Positions 47,000 through 60,171 are shown, counted from the first letter of the stretch. The stretch: 64,000 bases of DNA from Colletotrichum lupini (GCF_023278565.1 NC_064675.1:496001-560000); one strand, 5' to 3'. The notes: generated by a model not told the origin, from the sequence alone. Numbers and translations are program-made.

Positions 47000-49900
47000 A
47001 ACTTATAAATAGGGTAATAAAAGAGGTAATATTATATTTATAAAGAAAATAGATATTAGTTAAGTAACTACTCTAAGGAAGAGCGTATTAAATCGTATAA
47101 ATAATATAAAAAGTCGAGGGTAATAAATAGTAAAACTAGCCCTCGTTAGTTTAATTAATTCTTTATTATATATAAGGGCAGATCTAAGGGTATAGAACCT
47201 AGTAATAGTAGCTAAAATAGCGGCCTAAAATATATACTCCCTATAAGAGATTTAGAAAATAAAGAAGATCTTACCCCCTATACTAACGAATTAGATTATA
47301 ATAAAATTAATAATATTAACTACTCTTTTTTCGCCCCGTTAGCTTTTAAAAAATATACGAGGCTAAATAAATAAAAAATAGTAGAAGCTCTTAATAAGTA
47401 GGCTTTTATTTATAAATAATAAGGGAAAGTCCCTTAGATAACGAATATAAAAGTAGCTAAAAGGGCGAATCTAATAGGGCCGAAGCCTATTTTCTTAATA
47501 ATTAAAGAGAAGACACTATCTCTCTTAATATTTTAAAAAAAAGAATATAGTACTAAGCAAATTTAGGGGCAGCTAGAGGGGTCCTTTTTATACTACTTAG
47601 ATCCCTCGAATACTAAGCTCGTATAAGTATTCTATATAAGCAAAAAGTACGGCCTAAATAATTTTTATAGAATTATTTTAAATACTAGGGTATTATAATA
47701 ATTAACTAAAGGAAAAGGGTAATTTTAGGCGCTATAGAAGATTATATTAATAATACTTAATACGTTAATAGTGGGTATTATAAGGATTAGTTTTGGCCTA
47801 GGTAAAGAAATCGTCGCCCTAAGTATAATAGAAATAGAGACGTACTTTAGAACGATAACTTTCTATATTTTACCTGTTAATATACTATTTCTCCTATATT
47901 TAAAAAACATAGATCGACTAAGTATTATATTTAATAATACGAGGAATAAAATCTCTAGCGGTAAGTATTTTAAAATAGTTAAATAATAATAGGGGTATAC
48001 GTTTATAAAGCTTATTAATAATACGAAGTTAATTAATTATCTAACGGAAAGTAAGCTTAAAAGACTATATTAGAAATTCGGGTACCCGTTAGTTACGAGG
48101 CTATATAACCTCTTAAAATAATTAAATAATAATATTATTAAAATAGGGGCGCTAGAGTAGTTAATAAAAATATATTACTAATACTAAATAAATACGCAAA
48201 GCCTACGTAAATTTAAGTTTAAATTACGTAATAAGTTTAACTTTAACTAGGAAATCGTTATTAATATTTTTTACTTAAATAGTCGGCTAGTACTATATAT
48301 AATTAACGTAGTTATATCTTTTTAAATAGGGCAATTCCTCTGGGATTTATAAATAAAGATAATATAAGTAGCCCTATAAAAAAGCTAGATCGATATATAT
48401 TAAGGACCGCTAGATAGTATTAGAACCGACGCTAGTATTAGTTTTAAGTTAATAAAATTTAGGGATAATACGACGGCCTACGGTATATAGCTAAAAATCA
48501 TATTTATTAAAGCGCACTATAGTATTAAAAAAGTAAAAAGGGTACACTAGTAATTAAAAAGGGCGTTTAGAATTATTAAAAAGGAAAATCCGGATTTTAC
48601 TAATAACGAATACTTTTAAATAGTACTTAAATACTATAATAATACTATAGGGCCTAACGGACTTATATTAACGCTATTAATATTTAGAGCATATTTAAGA
48701 ACGACCTTAGCCTCGCTACTATTACTAAGTATAAACTAACGAACCTAAGTAGTTAAAAAAGTAATATAAGTACTGCGCGAGGTAAGTATAAAAAAGTAAA
48801 TTAACGAGGTAATTACTATATATAATAGGCCCGATATAGGGGGTAATTTAAATATATTACTAAATTTAGATATACGAGTATAACGTAAAATAACTTAATA
48901 ATAAGCTAGGCTATATAAATTAATTTCTATTAACGAGCGCTCTTATATAGGTATAAGAGATCGTAACTAGCTATTCGAAATATTAATTATAGTAGTTAGA
49001 CCGTACTATATAGATCTTAATAAAGTAATTTTTAACTTATAAAAAGAAAAAGAGCTAGAGGAAACTATATAACCCGTAGTAGAGGTATAGGAAATTATCC
49101 TTAATAAAATCGTTATAATAGTACTAATAAATAACGAGGAAAAGGAAATTACCAAAAGGGTACTAATACTACTAATAAGACGTTATAAAAGACTACGACG
49201 GTAAGCCCTAACGCGGTAATTTATTATTAATAACGAGGTAATTAATACTTTTTATATAGTAAAAGAAAAAGCCGATTTCGAGCTAGTAGTTAAACTACGT
49301 AAAGAAGGTATAATTATAATTACTAAAAAGCTATATAAGGGATTAGATCTTATTAAAATAAACACTCTTCGTAATCGAGGGGTCTATTGATTTATCTTAT
49401 ATAACTTAAAAAAATATATAAACCTCTATATATTTAAATTATAAATAGTTCGTAAGATTAAAAAGAAAAGAATACCCTAGCTATATAAGAAGTTTAAATA
49501 CGTAATTTAGGGGTACGGCGACGTTAAAAAGGCGACGCTACTTATATAATCGCCTACTATATAGCGCTATAGCTAACGATTAATAATAGTATTAATAGTA
49601 TTATTATAAAAAAAAGGATACGAGATTTAGAGCTATAATATTACCTAGGCCTATACTTAATCGGCCATAGGGCTTATAAGGAAAATCCTAGCCTATTTAC
49701 TAAAAGAAATAGTTAGTAAGTACTTAAAAAGCACGATTATTAAAGTACTTAAGCCACTATATAAGCTCGTAGAATCGGGTACTTATTAGTAAGCTACCTA
49801 CTACGATTTTTATATTAATTAACTATTAATAGTTACCTCTACGTACGACCCGTACCTACTAATCGCGGAGTACGAAAGTAACTAATTTAAAATCGTTAGA

Positions 49901-50900
49901 ATATAAACTAATAATATATTAAGCCTATTTAATATTAATTTTATAAAAAAAGAGGATAAAGAGCTCTAAAAAACGGGCTTTATAATAAAGCTAAAAAAGG
50001 TCCTTATAATAAATACCTCCTTAGTATTTAATAATAGGATTTTTATAATTAAAAAAGAAACCGTTATTTTTTAGTAAAAGGGGTAAAGCGAAAAAATTAA
50101 CCTCGTTAATCCGAACGTAACTAACGTTAAAAAACGGTATAAGGCTAAGCTCGCGCGAGGGGTATATATTATAAGTATTTATTAGCCTAAAGCGACTTTT
50201 AACTATACTAGGGTAGTATAAGTTATAAATTTAACTAAATAAAACGTTAAAGTACTTAATAAGCAGCTTAAATAGTAATAAACAAATCTCGATCGAGGTC
50301 TCGTTTACTACTTAATCGACTTTATAATTAGTAAGCTTTACGTCTTTATTAATAAGTTATTTACGAATAATAATAACTTTACTTCGCAATTAAAATATAT
50401 TATTATCGTAGCTAATAAGAGTATAAGTAAGAACGAATTTACTATATATAGTAATATAATTTACTACTTATTAACTAAAAGTAAATAGGTAATAAGAAGT
50501 ATATTAGTATCGGAAGTTTATAATATAATTAATAGCATTAACCTCTTTTATATAATTTTAATAACGCTAAAAAAGATTACCGATCGAATTAGCTTTTTAC
50601 ATATTTTAATAATTATTTATACTAATTCTTACTTACTATACGAATGCCTCGTTAAATTAAGAACGACGAAGGAAAAGAGGTTTATAATTAATATTATAGC
50701 CCTTAGGTAATCGTACGAAAGGTATAAAATACTTAAGATTTGTTAAATTAATAATAAAAATAACCTTGCAAACGCTTTTATAAAAGTAGTACTAAATAAG
50801 GGATTAGAATAATTTATAAGTAATAGAAAAGTTATTATATAAATAGAGGAATAGGTTATATAAAAAGAGTAAAAAAAAGAGGGAAAAAGAGATAACTTAG
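47000..50900 (+). pseudogene. gag-pol remains of copia element B
   Basis: A gag zinc-knuckle region is legible near 47020-47110 (SNYSKEERIKSYKQYKKSR after damaged cysteines). The protease spans about 47640-47986; its DTG has become N-T-R, and the open stretch from 47771 (GIIRISFGLGKE, later PVNILFLLYL and RLSIIFNNTRN) is typical of fungal copia protease. Integrase lies at about 48040-48950 (KRAFRIIKKENPDFTNNEY; YYNNTIGPNGLILTLLIF). RT lies at about 49450-50050 (LKPLYKLVESGT; FNINFIKKEDKEL), and RNase H at about 50300-50800 (SEVYNIINSINLFY; FIINIIALR). Nearly all breaks are TAA or TAG, the products expected from RIP. Confidence 0.88.
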
Positions 50901-50967
50901 TAAATAGGCCTAAGGTCGAATTATACCTCTAACCGTAGTAGTTAAATCGATAAAAAAAAAAAGTTAG

Positions 50968-51172
50968 TATTAGATTAGAAATTTAATTTAACTACGGTAT
51001 ATAGCCGACTACGTAGGGGCTAATTAGGGGCCCTATTTATAATTATTATAACTAGCTTAACTTACGGTTAGAACCTCCTTTTTATACTTATTATATAGAT
51101 ATTTATATAGTTTAATTAATCTCTTCGTTAACTACGGTTCGAACTAACTACCCTGTAATAGGGATACTAACA
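50968..51172 (+). repeat. 3' LTR of copia element B
   Basis: It begins tattagattagaa and ends gggatactaaca, with the outer 50 bases little mutated. The TSD atcta follows. Confidence 0.9.
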
Positions 51173-52298
51173 ATCTAAGTCTGCTATGAAGCGCGTACGC
51201 CGAGAACACCCGAAATCAAAATTCAAGATCACATCAACACATGATCTTGACGCAGGACTGGGCATTACTAGCACACCGGTGGGAACCGCGCGGGTTCGCA
51301 GGGATCTTGTGCTAATGTCTGGAGGCATTAAGCAGATGTGGGTTGATGGCGATCGAGGATCCCTGCAGCCCAGCCAGATGAACGAGGCCTTACCGCAATT
51401 GGCAAAACTATCCAGACACTGCCGGCCTCGAGCACCGTGCAATCTGGGCATTTGCGTGTCTTCAAAGTTGGTAACTGTGCCATTTTCTTATTCTCATTAC
51501 TTAACGAATCAGTCTGGGTATTGGTCATCTCTGAAGAAGAAATAGTCAAAATACATCCGTGAACGTTCAATGTCTCACTGTGACATCTCAAGGGCTACCT
51601 TCATCCGAAGAATAAGCAACTAAACTGACCCATCTCTTATGTAAGTTGTCGCCCACGCCGACTGTGGTAATCGAAGTCTTGAATCCGTTCATCATTGCAA
51701 ATGGGAGTTCGATAAGGCAGGCGATACTTCTTGTTCAATGTCCAATGCTTAGATGTAGAGAGCTTCATTTCAAATCACAGTACTCAACGGCCCCCGCGCA
51801 TTCCGCACCACGCGTCAGTCGTCAGTACCATTCTACCACGACAGCAGGAACGCTAAGCGAGTCAAGAATGACACTACGTAACAGAAAACCAATCGCAGGA
51901 TGATTTCCCTTAGCAACACCACAGGGCTGTGCTACATAAGAAGCCTCGCCCATGATAACTGGAACGGCACGATGGAGCCAAAGCAACTGAATGATGAGGT
52001 AAGGCGAAATATCGTTCACAGCTTTATCTGGTCGTACTCATGCTGCGTGCTGCATGATCTTATCATCGTGCAGGGGCTTTTGACGATCAACGCAAGGATT
52101 ATTTAAGCTTGGTGTTTTGGTAGGAGAAATTCTACGAGAGTAATCTTGCGCAAACCTTCTCTTTATGATAAGCAGCTAACATCAGTTATCGGAAGCAGTA
52201 TTTGTCCGAGGAAAAACCAAGCATCTGAGGCCCATTGCCGTCTCTGTGCGCTTTTGCAAAGTGAAGTTAGAACCCAAGCAAATGATATCACATCAAGC
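51173..52298. other. Intergenic region right of copia B
   Basis: Composition returns to normal immediately after the LTR. Short frames occur on both strands without any recognisable domain. It is the 3' flank of the aminotransferase gene. Confidence 0.5.
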
Positions 52299-53588
52299 TC
52301 AGTGGTCTAAGGCAGCAGCAACTCGTTTGAGGCCTTCAAGTAGCAATTCCTTCTTGTTGGAAAACACGATGCGGAACCACCCCGGCTGCTCGGCGCCAAA
52401 CTGTTTTCCTGATGCCAAAAACACCTTCTTGTCGAGCAACGCCCTCATCACCTCTGTGCTGATATCCTCAAATTCTGCACCCGGCCGTCGTTCACGGTAG
52501 GCTTTGCCCAGATCAACCCACAGAAAAAATGCAGCGTTTGCCCCAGGTGCGTACTTGATCCCGTTCTCTGTAACCCAGTTGGCCACCAGCTCAAAGTTTT
52601 CTTGGAGCTTGTGCTGATTCTCGTCGATGTAGCCATCCACCCATTCGCGATCATCGAGAATGTTGGCCGTTGCGTGGTCAGTAAGGCTGGAAGGTGAGCT
52701 GTAGATACCGACCGGGGTCAAGGAGCTATGGAACGACGAATTGTGCTGTGAAATGATGGCGCCAAGTCTGATACCGTTGGCGCCGAAGTCTTTGGACATG
52801 CCCCAGAGAACGTGCAGTCGATGGGCCTCCATGATGTCTGTCGTACTGATGGAGAGGCAAGATTCGAAAGGAACCGGCGCTGGTTGCGTATCGATTGTGT
52901 TCTTCCAGACGGAGAGCGCGTATATCTCGTCACTGATGAGATGCATATCGTACTGCTGGCACAGTCGCATCAAATCGACAATGGTCTCCCGCGGATAGCA
53001 ACGTCCGAGAGGGTTGTGAGGGTGACATAAGATGAGGGCGGCAATCTTGATCCCCTTTTCCCTAGCGGACAGCAACGCTTCCTCATACTCCCGGACCGCA
53101 TCCAAACCAAAAGGGTCAACTTCGTGGAAAGGAACCTGCACGAGCTTGCAGCCCGTTCGATACTCAACATCCGGAAGGAAAGCTCCGTAGTGGGGTTGGC
53201 CGAGAAGGAAGCCTTCGCCAGGGTTGCCCAATGCCCAGCAAAGATGTTCTATTGCCGAACTGCAGCCATTGGTGACGGAGATGTGTTGCGCTTCGATGGC
53301 CGTTACTGGATGTAGTCGCTCAGTGAGAAAGCGCGCGAGTGACGCCTTCAGACGCTTCGAGCCGGTCATGCCATCGCCGTACGTGAACGAGTGGTTCGGA
53401 ACTGCTAGGTTCTCGTGAATATGCTTCGACAGTCTATCGTGCATGAGAGTATTTTCCGCGATGCCCAAGCTCACGTAGCCTTTGGGATTCGTTTCCGAGT
53501 CCCAGAGATCCTGGACGATCTTCCATAGAAGCATGCCATCGTCCGGCTTGGCTGCGATGCTGCCGCGAGTTGAAAGGCCGTGACTCAT
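52299..53588 (-). CDS. PLP-dependent aminotransferase class I/II, ACC-synthase-like, 429 aa
   Basis: Single exon from ATG 53588. Fold type I hallmarks are all present: LGIAENTLMHDRL at the N-terminus (the ACC-synthase-type GLAEN-like box), VTNGCSSAIEHL (cofactor phosphate loop), HPHNPLGR with N192, D220 in SDEIYALS, the PLP lysine K266 in WGMSKDFGANGIRLG, and a C-terminal arginine in WFRIVFSN. The SKDFGxxGxRxG signature is that of 1-aminocyclopropane-1-carboxylate synthase-like enzymes. In fungi most such proteins do not make ACC; related enzymes act in secondary metabolism (for example GliI of gliotoxin) or as ordinary aminotransferases. No cluster genes are next to it, so the substrate is unknown. 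No mutation is seen in the catalytic positions. Confidence 0.9.
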   Translation of the reverse strand: MSHGLSTRGSIAAKPDDGMLLWKIVQDLWDSETNPKGYVSLGIAENTLMHDRLSKHIHENLAVPNHSFTYGDGMTGSKRLKASLARFLTERLHPVTAIEAQHISVTNGCSSAIEHLCWALGNPGEGFLLGQPHYGAFLPDVEYRTGCKLVQVPFHEVDPFGLDAVREYEEALLSAREKGIKIAALILCHPHNPLGRCYPRETIVDLMRLCQQYDMHLISDEIYALSVWKNTIDTQPAPVPFESCLSISTTDIMEAHRLHVLWGMSKDFGANGIRLGAIISQHNSSFHSSLTPVGIYSSPSSLTDHATANILDDREWVDGYIDENQHKLQENFELVANWVTENGIKYAPGANAAFFLWVDLGKAYRERRPGAEFEDISTEVMRALLDKKVFLASGKQFGAEQPGWFRIVFSNKKELLLEGLKRVAAALDH

Positions 53589-55605
53589 TATGAAGCCGAA
53601 ATTGCAAGCGCAGTGAAGAAAGTCTACTGATCAAAAGAGAGAGGACGACTCGTGAGAGGGGATGCAAGGCATTATTTAAGAAACCAAGAATGACTCAGTC
53701 ATGATAAGGCTGGTTGTGAGGGCAGAAGTTCGTCCCATTCCCCGCTCATAAGAACCCTTAAGGCGGAACTAGTCATCGATATGCATGGATGTGGGGTCGC
53801 GGGCAGAACCGCATATTGGTCTGCAGACTTCTCCTTCGACGATACTCACATGATATAATCACTCGATGACTTGGGGCTTCTTGATACAAAATACTCTACG
53901 AGTAAGCAGACGATCTACAATCAGAGAACCAGACCTACTCCGAGGCTAGCAATGGTTCCCAATTAACCAGCTCCGAGGTTGCCATCTCAAGTCAGTTCCG
54001 GTGCGATCCACATCAGGACGCAAGATGTTTGACCCCTTGTTTGTGAAGCCTTCCCAAACGGATAGCCTCTTCTAGAGGTGATGTCAAACACGATATGAGT
54101 ATGGTTTTGCCGCGAAATGCAAGACTTTGAGCTGAATTCCACTGAAATATGAGGACTACGGCCACTGAGGCCTGTCGATCACTAGCTGGGTCGACATAAA
54201 TATCATCAACTTTCCTTGCCCTCGGTATTGTAGATGCGGACTCTGTATCGAAGAATGAAATTTTGAAACGCACGAGTTCTGGTATGATATTTCTCAGATC
54301 CTGAGATCCTGGGAAAACAGACGTCATGATTTGCTTCAGGGAGGTAGTCCTACCATAGCTTCTGCTCATCTCACAGCTCGATGAAGTTGTGCCCCTCAGT
54401 CTTTATGAGCTTGAGGCAGGGTCCATGGATTTCTGCATGGGTCCCTTGGCAGATCTTTTTGCCTTTGTCGAATTCAGAGGAACATGAACACACCACCGCG
54501 CACAATCTGCTGCAAATTGTTGGACCAGTTGAACCTATCAATGCTTTTTAACAACTAATGTACTGCTCTCTTGCAACACGTACCTTATGTAGAAAGTATA
54601 GATTTAGATAGAAATATCATCAACCTAGCAAACAGCTCTGTAAGTGAGATCCCTGCGTAAAGAAACGTTCGCCTTGTACCTCCAACGGTGCCAAGTATTA
54701 GTCATGTTCTTGGAATGGTATAGCCAAGGTTCGTAGGGTTTGACATCGACTTCTGGGTTCCAGTCACTAGACGAGGACTCTTGAGTTTTGAAAATTGATA
54801 AGTAATCTTTCAACCTCGACGTCATGTTAAGGAAGACATTACGTGTAAGGAAATCGTGCGCCGATCGCCCTCCCCTAACTAGGGAAAAGTATTCCACATT
54901 CATACTTTGGAAAAATCAAAGCATTCAACCAGCACCTCATGATACGCGCACTGGCAGCGAGTTACCAGGTGCCAAAATGTCGTCCACATCCCCGTATTCC
55001 ACCATCAAATCTCCCTAGTCCTCACTCCAAGTCTACATGTAACCCTCGAAACCCTAGACGACACCGTTCTCCCAGCCTGGAATCGGTCACCAGATACACG
55101 TCTAGTCACGAACTCGACAAGTATAACTTATTCCTCCAATAATGTCAAATTTGAAAGATCTCCGGTCACGTTAGACGCCAGGGTTGCATAGCCTGTCAAG
55201 GAACAACACTACCCCTTGTCAGTATAATTGCCTCAATTCTAGACCACAACACGTGCAGCTTCCAGGATTCCTGTCCAACCATGAGCCCAGGCTCTTTAAA
55301 GATCTGAGTAAGCAGCCTTGAAAGATCGTCGTGGGTTGGTTGTAATCATCAGACGAAACTGTCGCTTTGGTTTTCCCTTCTCCTTCCCTCAAAGCCTCGG
55401 CTCGGGACCAAGTGGTGACCACGTTTCTAGCGTCGAAGTCTCTTCTTCGAGAAAGAAATCACTCCGCAAAGTACATGGCAGTCAACCTCATTCTTCCGCC
55501 ATCGAGATTGAAGTTATTTGCAGGACGATACGCTACTTACCAAACCCACAGCCGGCTCCGAGCCTCGACCTTCTCCCTCTCTGTTTTTCTCCATCCAACT
55601 CCAAC
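53589..55605. other. Intergenic region with two unsupported short frames
   Basis: Minus-strand frames at 54013-54369 (118 codons) and 54625-54903 (92 codons) have no domain, signal peptide or clear splice partner, so I do not call them genes. The region 55340-55600 is CT-rich on the plus strand, as expected before a fungal transcription start. Confidence 0.45.
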
Positions 55606-55911
55606 ATGTCCAAATCTTATCCCGGCATTTCAGCTCTGAACGACGCAAACTCACTTCATCCTGCTCAAACTCTCTTCCAGAAAAGCCTAGACCAACTCAA
55701 GCAGAATACCCTCCACTCACACCGCACGGTATCCCAATCCCCCTTTCTCACCACCATCGGGAAAGCCAATCCCCAATCCCCAATCCAAAAGTAAGAACCC
55801 CCGAATTCCGATCCCGCCGTCCGCACGAGCGTTCCCGTCAATGCCATTAACAACATTTGTCTCTCCCTTCCTCTCCCCAAACTCAGAGGGCCCTTCTTCC
55901 TACCACAATGA
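55606..55911 (+). CDS. Possible small protein of 69 aa with one intron
   Basis: ATG 55606 follows a CT-rich leader (ccttctccctctctgttttt) and sits in a good context (caacATGtcc). The frame runs 185 nt to a GTAAGA donor at 55791. A TTAAC branch-like site and a CAG acceptor at 55886 give a 96 nt intron, after which eight codons lead to TGA at 55911. The product is hydrophilic, without signal peptide or membrane segment: MSKSYPGISALND at the start, KGPFFLPQ at the end. I do not recognise a family. Support comes only from leader, context and splice sites, so it may be spurious. Confidence 0.35.
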
Positions 55912-57371
55912 TAATTCCAAAAGCAACCTTCGCTACTTTCACTCGGAAATGCGTACCTGCTACGACAGATACTTTTTCCAAACATGAACCTTGTCAAACC
56001 AAATATCCTTCAGCTTTTCGCAAATCGATCCTTTCAATATTTCCTGAATTCTCAAAACTCCGTGTCCGCGGTGAGGTCACACTCCCACCCGCTCATGAAA
56101 CAAACGCCACCCCCCCCCCATCAGCTGAAAAAGACGTTTGCCTCTCCTCCAACATGGGCAGGATAACGTTAAAGTTCCGGCTACGGTTTCGCTTGCCGCT
56201 GGTCAATAAAGATAGTCGTCACGCTGGTAACTTCGTTCATATACATGCCCTCTACCCTCCAAACACGGGACCAGGATCCTATGGCTCTCAAGGGACCCCT
56301 TCCCAAATAATCCCCCGTCCATGACGACATCTCACTCATGGCTCATAGGATTCGCAGCCAAACGAATTCGAACGTAGGCTTTTAAAGTGATTACCGGAAT
56401 CCCCTTGTTCCCCCTTCGATCCCCCATTGTCAGACTCTCGATTGATGGACGGCGCTTTCCGGTAACCTCCTAAATGCCAATCGACTTGACTTTCCTCCAC
56501 GTGCCCCGAGGAAAAGACCACCAATCGATCTTCGTCCCTCGCCCCCTTTTTTCGCAACCCCCGACCCCTTGAAGAAACCCAAACCACGGCAGTCCTCAGC
56601 GCCCCCTTTTCAATCGTTTACCCTGTCTCCTACGGGGGTCCCGCCGCAATCTCTAATACCAATAGCCGTCGGTGAGAAATTACATGCACCGATGGGTCGG
56701 GACTGGGCCGATTTCACATAGCTTATAGAGTTCTTGGTGTGGCGAGAAGCACCTCGATTAGGAGAAAAGCCAAGTAATTCAATAGCTGGTCCTGCTGAAC
56801 TGGTCTGATAGGTGCCATGCCAAGCTGGGTTCAATGTAGAGCACCCTTCAGCGGGTGGTTGATGTTATATGCAAGTGATCAAGCTACGTTCAATGTGAAG
56901 TCCGCTGAAAACAACATGATAATAACCGAGTGCCATCGGGCGAGATCATGAAGCATCACCATTACTTAAGAGAATCGTGTGCATGATGTAAGGTGTTTGT
57001 CTTCAAGTCCAGTACATATCCAGGGAATCAATATTCACACAGAGCAGTAGACGTAGAGTCCAGGTATATATCCCAAAAGAAAAAAAAAGACAACAAGAAC
57101 GCCAGACTGTGTTCCTCCTGGTACTGCTCGCATCTAACGAACATACATTCCCCAACCGAAACCCATTCCCCTTCGTGAATGCGCCGACCAATCCTGATGA
57201 GGATGCATTGGTAAGTAGTTTTTTAGATGTCGTCTCGATGATCCATAGTCATGATGCAAAAGTAATTCGAATGTGTCCTCTCCAAGTCTTCATCGTCCAA
57301 GTTTCTCGTCTGATCATCTCATCTCCTCCAATTTGTGACAGTTCTTTTTCTGTGATATTACAGCATTATTT
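55912..57371. other. Intergenic region between convergent genes
   Basis: It holds the 3' flank of the possible small gene and of the arrestin gene. Overlapping frames occur on both strands with nothing recognisable. Confidence 0.45.
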
Positions 57372-60171
57372 TCAGTTGATTTGCGGGTGGACACCATCCC
57401 TCCGCAAGTTCAAGTTGGGTAGAGCGTCCATTCTTAGTTCGACGGGAGGGCGCTGGATCTCCATACTGCGGCTGGGAGCGCGCCTGCCGCCGGGTGTGCG
57501 AGGGTGCGCCACGTTGACGCGCCCTCCACGCTCAGTGATGCGAGCCGGGCCCTCATCCGAGTCAGAGTCTTCCTCGGGTTCGTCGTAGCCGTAGTCAGCG
57601 AGACGAGCAAAGTAATCTGCCATGCCGTCGACGCTCGGCGTGCCGACAATGACATCGTACTGAGGTGGGGGCGTCTGCAGCGGAAGCTGATCGTTCTCGG
57701 CGGGCGGCGGGGGCGTCTCAGCATCAAACGCAGGCGGGTTGTAGGACGGCACGCGAAGTAGGTGAATGGGTCGGGGATGTACGTCGGCGAGAGGGTCAAC
57801 CGACGTTTGGGAGTTCGGCGGCGACGACCGGCCGGTACCGCCGGTTGTAGGTTGCGGTGAGGAGGGAAGGTGGGCGGCTTGTGGGGGCGCGGGAAGGTTA
57901 CCAGGCGCCTCCATTACGGTGAGGGCGCCGGTTGAAAGATTGTTGGGTGAGCCCTCGGATGGACCAGAGATAGTGACAGCATCGGGGCAGCCGCAAGACG
58001 TGTGACGGCTTTGATTCAGGCCAACATCGGGGCCTGAGTACTCGGGAAGAGAGGTGTTGGCTTGGGTAGCGCGGCAGTTGAGTACCGTGAACGGTGAGTC
58101 GATGCTGATCTCAAAGTGACGGCGTTTGGTACCGGTGGGATCCTCAGGGTCGAGGCGGGAAATCCGCATGACGATCTTAGGATGGCTGTTAGTCGTTGCG
58201 AGTAATCAAGTGGATAAAAAAAAGACTTACCTTGATCCAGTGGTACACATTGACATTCTTCCAACTGCAATCGGGGTGCAAGCGCATCTCCTTGCTCTTT
58301 GCCATGGTCTCACAAGTCGGCAATTGAACGTTCATTTCAATTTCGGTGGACCCCCAGTAACTCTCCAGTCCAAGATCCAAGTCACCCAAGATGTTGTCTA
58401 CTGGTTCGGGGAGAGGCTCGGGCATGACGCCGTGTCGAGAGGCATCGGCTGCGCGCCGCATGGCTGCAGATTCTCGGGCCTCCCGGCGCTGGCGGGGCGT
58501 GAGCTCACCACCATTGAGTACGCGAACATCCGACGACGCATAGGCAGGGTCTAATGGCTTGCCAGCAGTCTTCTCGAGCAGGAGAATCTTCCTACCCGGA
58601 TCTTTACGGGTAACTCTGCGGTCGTTGGTCCAGTATTCAATCGATTCGGTGACGAAAACCTTGAGTTTGTGAACCTGAACCTTGGCAAGCGGCGTGAGCT
58701 TGAAGGCAATCGGGATTTTGGTGCCCAAGGGAAATGATTTGCCCGAAATGATAATGTCGTAGTGGAGTTGATCCTCCCATTGCCTGCTAATTGAGATGGG
58801 TTCCGTCATTTCAAGCGAGAGCTGGTCTGGCACGCGGACGATGGCGACTTCCTTGGAACCGTGAAGATTGGGCTTGAAAGCGCCAGCTCGCTCAACGGTT
58901 GCCTGCAGCTCCCACTTCACCGAGCCATACTGAAGCTTAGTTGTCTCCAACTGATGGTGGTCGATGGGCAGCTCAAAGGTGTACTCATAAGTACCTGGGT
59001 AAAACACCTTGTAACCCTTTGCCTGGTTGCCGCTGGGGTTGTCGCCCTTGCCAAAGCTCCTCGACTGGTTTGACTGTAGAGACAGGCGCTTCAGCTCCTT
59101 GGCGGTAAGACCCTGTCGGTTAGGCGGTATTGAGAGTAGCGAGGGCGACATCGAGTTGCGGGGAGAGCTGGAGGCGAGGTTGGTTGAGGAAGAATTCGTG
59201 GAGCTGTTCTTCAATGTGTAGACACACTGATTCCCGTACTCGGTCTCCCACCCGTCGTTTACGGCGTTGAAAAATGTCAAAACTTGCGTGCGCAGCGACT
59301 CCTCCTCATAGAGGTCGACTTTCAAGGGAGGAATTCCTTCGGGCCATTCAGTGCGAGCCTTTCCCACCAACTTCAAGCTCACACCCTTGATCTTGATGTT
59401 TTTCGTGACCTTCAATTGCAGCTTTCCGCGAAGGAGAGCTGTGCCGCCTTGTGAATGTTGTCTGTGGCCGTCGTGGTCGAACCCAGTCAAGAAAATGTTC
59501 GGTTCCGCCATCAAGATCGAGCAGCTGACGCCGCTGCCATGGGCGATTGGCTTGGGGATCTCGGTAACCATTGATGTTACGTTGCTCTTTGCGCTCCGTA
59601 CCGACATCAAGCTGTTTCGCTGCCCGGGTGTGTTGTAAGTAGAGCTCATCAGAGGCGGCCGCAGGGCCTCGCTCATGGCGGCAGATCGTAGCGCCATTGT
59701 GTCTTCGTCCGGAACCACCAAATCTACCTCACGATAGGTAGAGAGTCGATTGAGAATGCTCGCGGCTCTGCTGGGGGGTCTCGAAAGCGTGGGCCTGGAG
59801 AGTGTGGATGCGCGCGACGTAGAACGACTCGGCACTTGTTTTTGAGAGAGGGAGAAGAACTGCTTGATGCTGAACTTCAATGACGTCTTGCCCAGCGCTG
59901 TTGTAGTTGGGGATACTGCTTTTGACGGTTTCCTCCTCTTGACAGGACGTTCTGGTTGTGGCCGTAATTCGTGGGGTACAAAGCCCGAGGGCCACGAAGT
60001 GATGTGTATTGATCGCGGTCTTACTTGGCGAGCACGGATGGGCGGCGTTGGTAGGCGATTTTGTTGTGTAGCGGGAGGATCGAGAAGATATCTGGGGCAG
60101 TAGTAGACGCCGCCTCGGGTGGATGTGGGAATCCAGTTTTCCGTACGCCGAGATCGCTCCGAATCTGTCAT
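57372..60171 (-). CDS. Alpha-arrestin (ART family, Rod1/CreD-like) adaptor for Rsp5-type ubiquitin ligase, 914 aa
   Basis: Exons 60171-58231 and 58175-57372 are separated by a 55 nt intron (GTAAGT...CTAACAG...CTAAG, phase 0), joining YHWIK to IVMRISRL. The first 210 residues are basic and Ser/Pro-rich (SRASTLSRPTLSRPPSRAAS). The arrestin N-domain begins at about 214 (GVSCSILMAEPNIFLTGFD) and the arrestin C-domain covers roughly 480-700 (YDIIISGKSFPLGTKIPIAF; HKLKVFVTESIEYW). A long tail carries candidate PY motifs LPEY (690), VPSY (789) and PPQY (817), of which PPQY is a classic PPxY that binds WW domains. Such proteins link nutrient transporters to Rsp5/HulA-type ligases for endocytosis and work in carbon or amino-acid control. 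ATG 60171 is in a strong context (ccaccATGaca); another in-frame ATG lies at 60183. Confidence 0.9.

Larger units (their letters stand above)
43756..51172 (+). mobile_element. Ty1/copia LTR retrotransposon B (RIP-inactivated), 7.4 kb, plus strand
   Basis: LTRs of 205 bp lie at 43756-43960 and 50968-51172. The 5 bp target-site duplication is ATCTA (43751-43755 and 51173-51177). The order of recognisable pieces, gag knuckle, protease, integrase, RT, RNase H, is that of copia, with integrase before RT. It is the same family as element A in opposite orientation; facing parts start 29.8 kb apart (13995 to 43756). Confidence 0.94.

Noticed and set aside
47771..47986. Apparently intact 71-codon ORF in an AT-rich block
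   Set aside because: It is a chance RIP-free piece of the copia protease, not an independent small gene.
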